Source of the DNA: Candidatus Cloacimonadota bacterium
GTDB taxonomy: Bacteria > Cloacimonadota > Cloacimonadia > Cloacimonadales > TCS61
DNA: 5,393 bases
Assembly (NCBI GenBank): GCA_027858325.1
Contig: JAQICU010000035.1
Span: forward strand, 1 to 5,393
Direction of reading: 5' to 3'
Positions 5,297-5,393 of the stretch are shown one piece after another. A model generated the notes under the pieces. The model was given only the letters and a program-made list of their open reading frames with translations, did not search any database and had not been told where the DNA came from. The translations under genes and the position numbers were made by a program. Position 1 is the first letter of the stretch. Every line of letters begins with the position of its first letter.

Positions 5297-5393
5297 GAAG
5301 AGTTCTATTTTTTATAATTTTATCTGGGATTATTATTGGAATCTCAGCAGATCCGGTTTCACGTTCTCAAAAAGAAGGTCATGTCTTTAATAA
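5293..5393 (+). CDS. N-terminal fragment of an exported protein (runs off right edge)
   Basis: Thirty-three codons are visible. The ATG (5293-5295) overlaps the EamA stop in ATGA, and AAAGG (5284-5288) lies 4 nt upstream, so translational coupling is likely. The peptide begins MRRVLFFIILSGIIIGISA, a basic n-region plus a hydrophobic core ending in a small-residue ISA motif. This is a good signal peptide with probable signal peptidase I cleavage after A19, and the mature start would be DPVSRSQKEGHVFN. There is no Cys at the +1 position, so it is not a lipoprotein. The mature part is too short to assign a family. It is probably secreted, periplasmic or in the outer membrane. Confidence 0.7.
   Translation, partial: MRRVLFFIILSGIIIGISADPVSRSQKEGHVFN

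Noticed and set aside
1..5393. CRISPR arrays, tRNA or rRNA genes, insertion sequence ends, defence operon beyond higBA
   Set aside because: Both strands were read for spaced direct repeats, cloverleaf-like segments and transposase motifs, and none was found.

Overview
The window is AT-rich (roughly 35-40% G+C by eye) bacterial DNA using the standard code: TAG and TGA both end genes. Several genes have clear Shine-Dalgarno sites and sigma70-like -35 boxes (TTGACA). The gene content (Na-K-Cl-cotransporter-like permease, lysine-6-dehydrogenase-like enzyme, a DUF2082-type zinc ribbon, a secreted protein) would fit an anaerobic Gram-negative candidate-phylum bacterium, for example a Cloacimonadota/FCB-type lineage. 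That placement is a guess, because no rRNA or marker gene is present.

Layout. (1) 1-380, minus strand: a HigBA-type type II toxin-antitoxin pair in toxin-first order with an 11-nt overlap. The antitoxin runs off the left edge. The toxin looks about 11 residues short in its N-terminal helical part. (2) 381-615: divergent intergenic region. It holds a candidate higBA promoter with an inverted repeat between its boxes, a short coding-like relic, a strong imperfect hairpin, and a candidate promoter for the rightward transporter. (3) 616-2844: a 742-residue APC-superfamily cation-chloride cotransporter (SLC12-like), with the residues that bind Na+, K+ and Cl- in animal NKCC1 largely retained and a cytosolic C-terminal domain of about 300 residues. 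(4) 2928-5393, plus strand, probably an operon: a 69-residue zinc-ribbon protein, a saccharopine-dehydrogenase-family enzyme closest to lysine 6-dehydrogenase, a gap of about 100 nt that folds into several hairpins, an EamA/DMT 10-TM transporter, and the first 33 codons of a signal-peptide-bearing protein whose ATG overlaps the previous stop.

How the parts may work together. The dehydrogenase and EamA transporter could form a small amino-acid (lysine) catabolism or export unit, with the cotransporter acting separately in ion or osmotic balance. This is inferred from adjacency only. I see no CRISPR array, tRNA, rRNA, insertion sequence or new defence system. The best leads are the hairpin-rich intergenic element, the ion-site conservation in the transporter, the shortened toxin, and the small inverted repeats placed against promoters and ribosome-binding sites.
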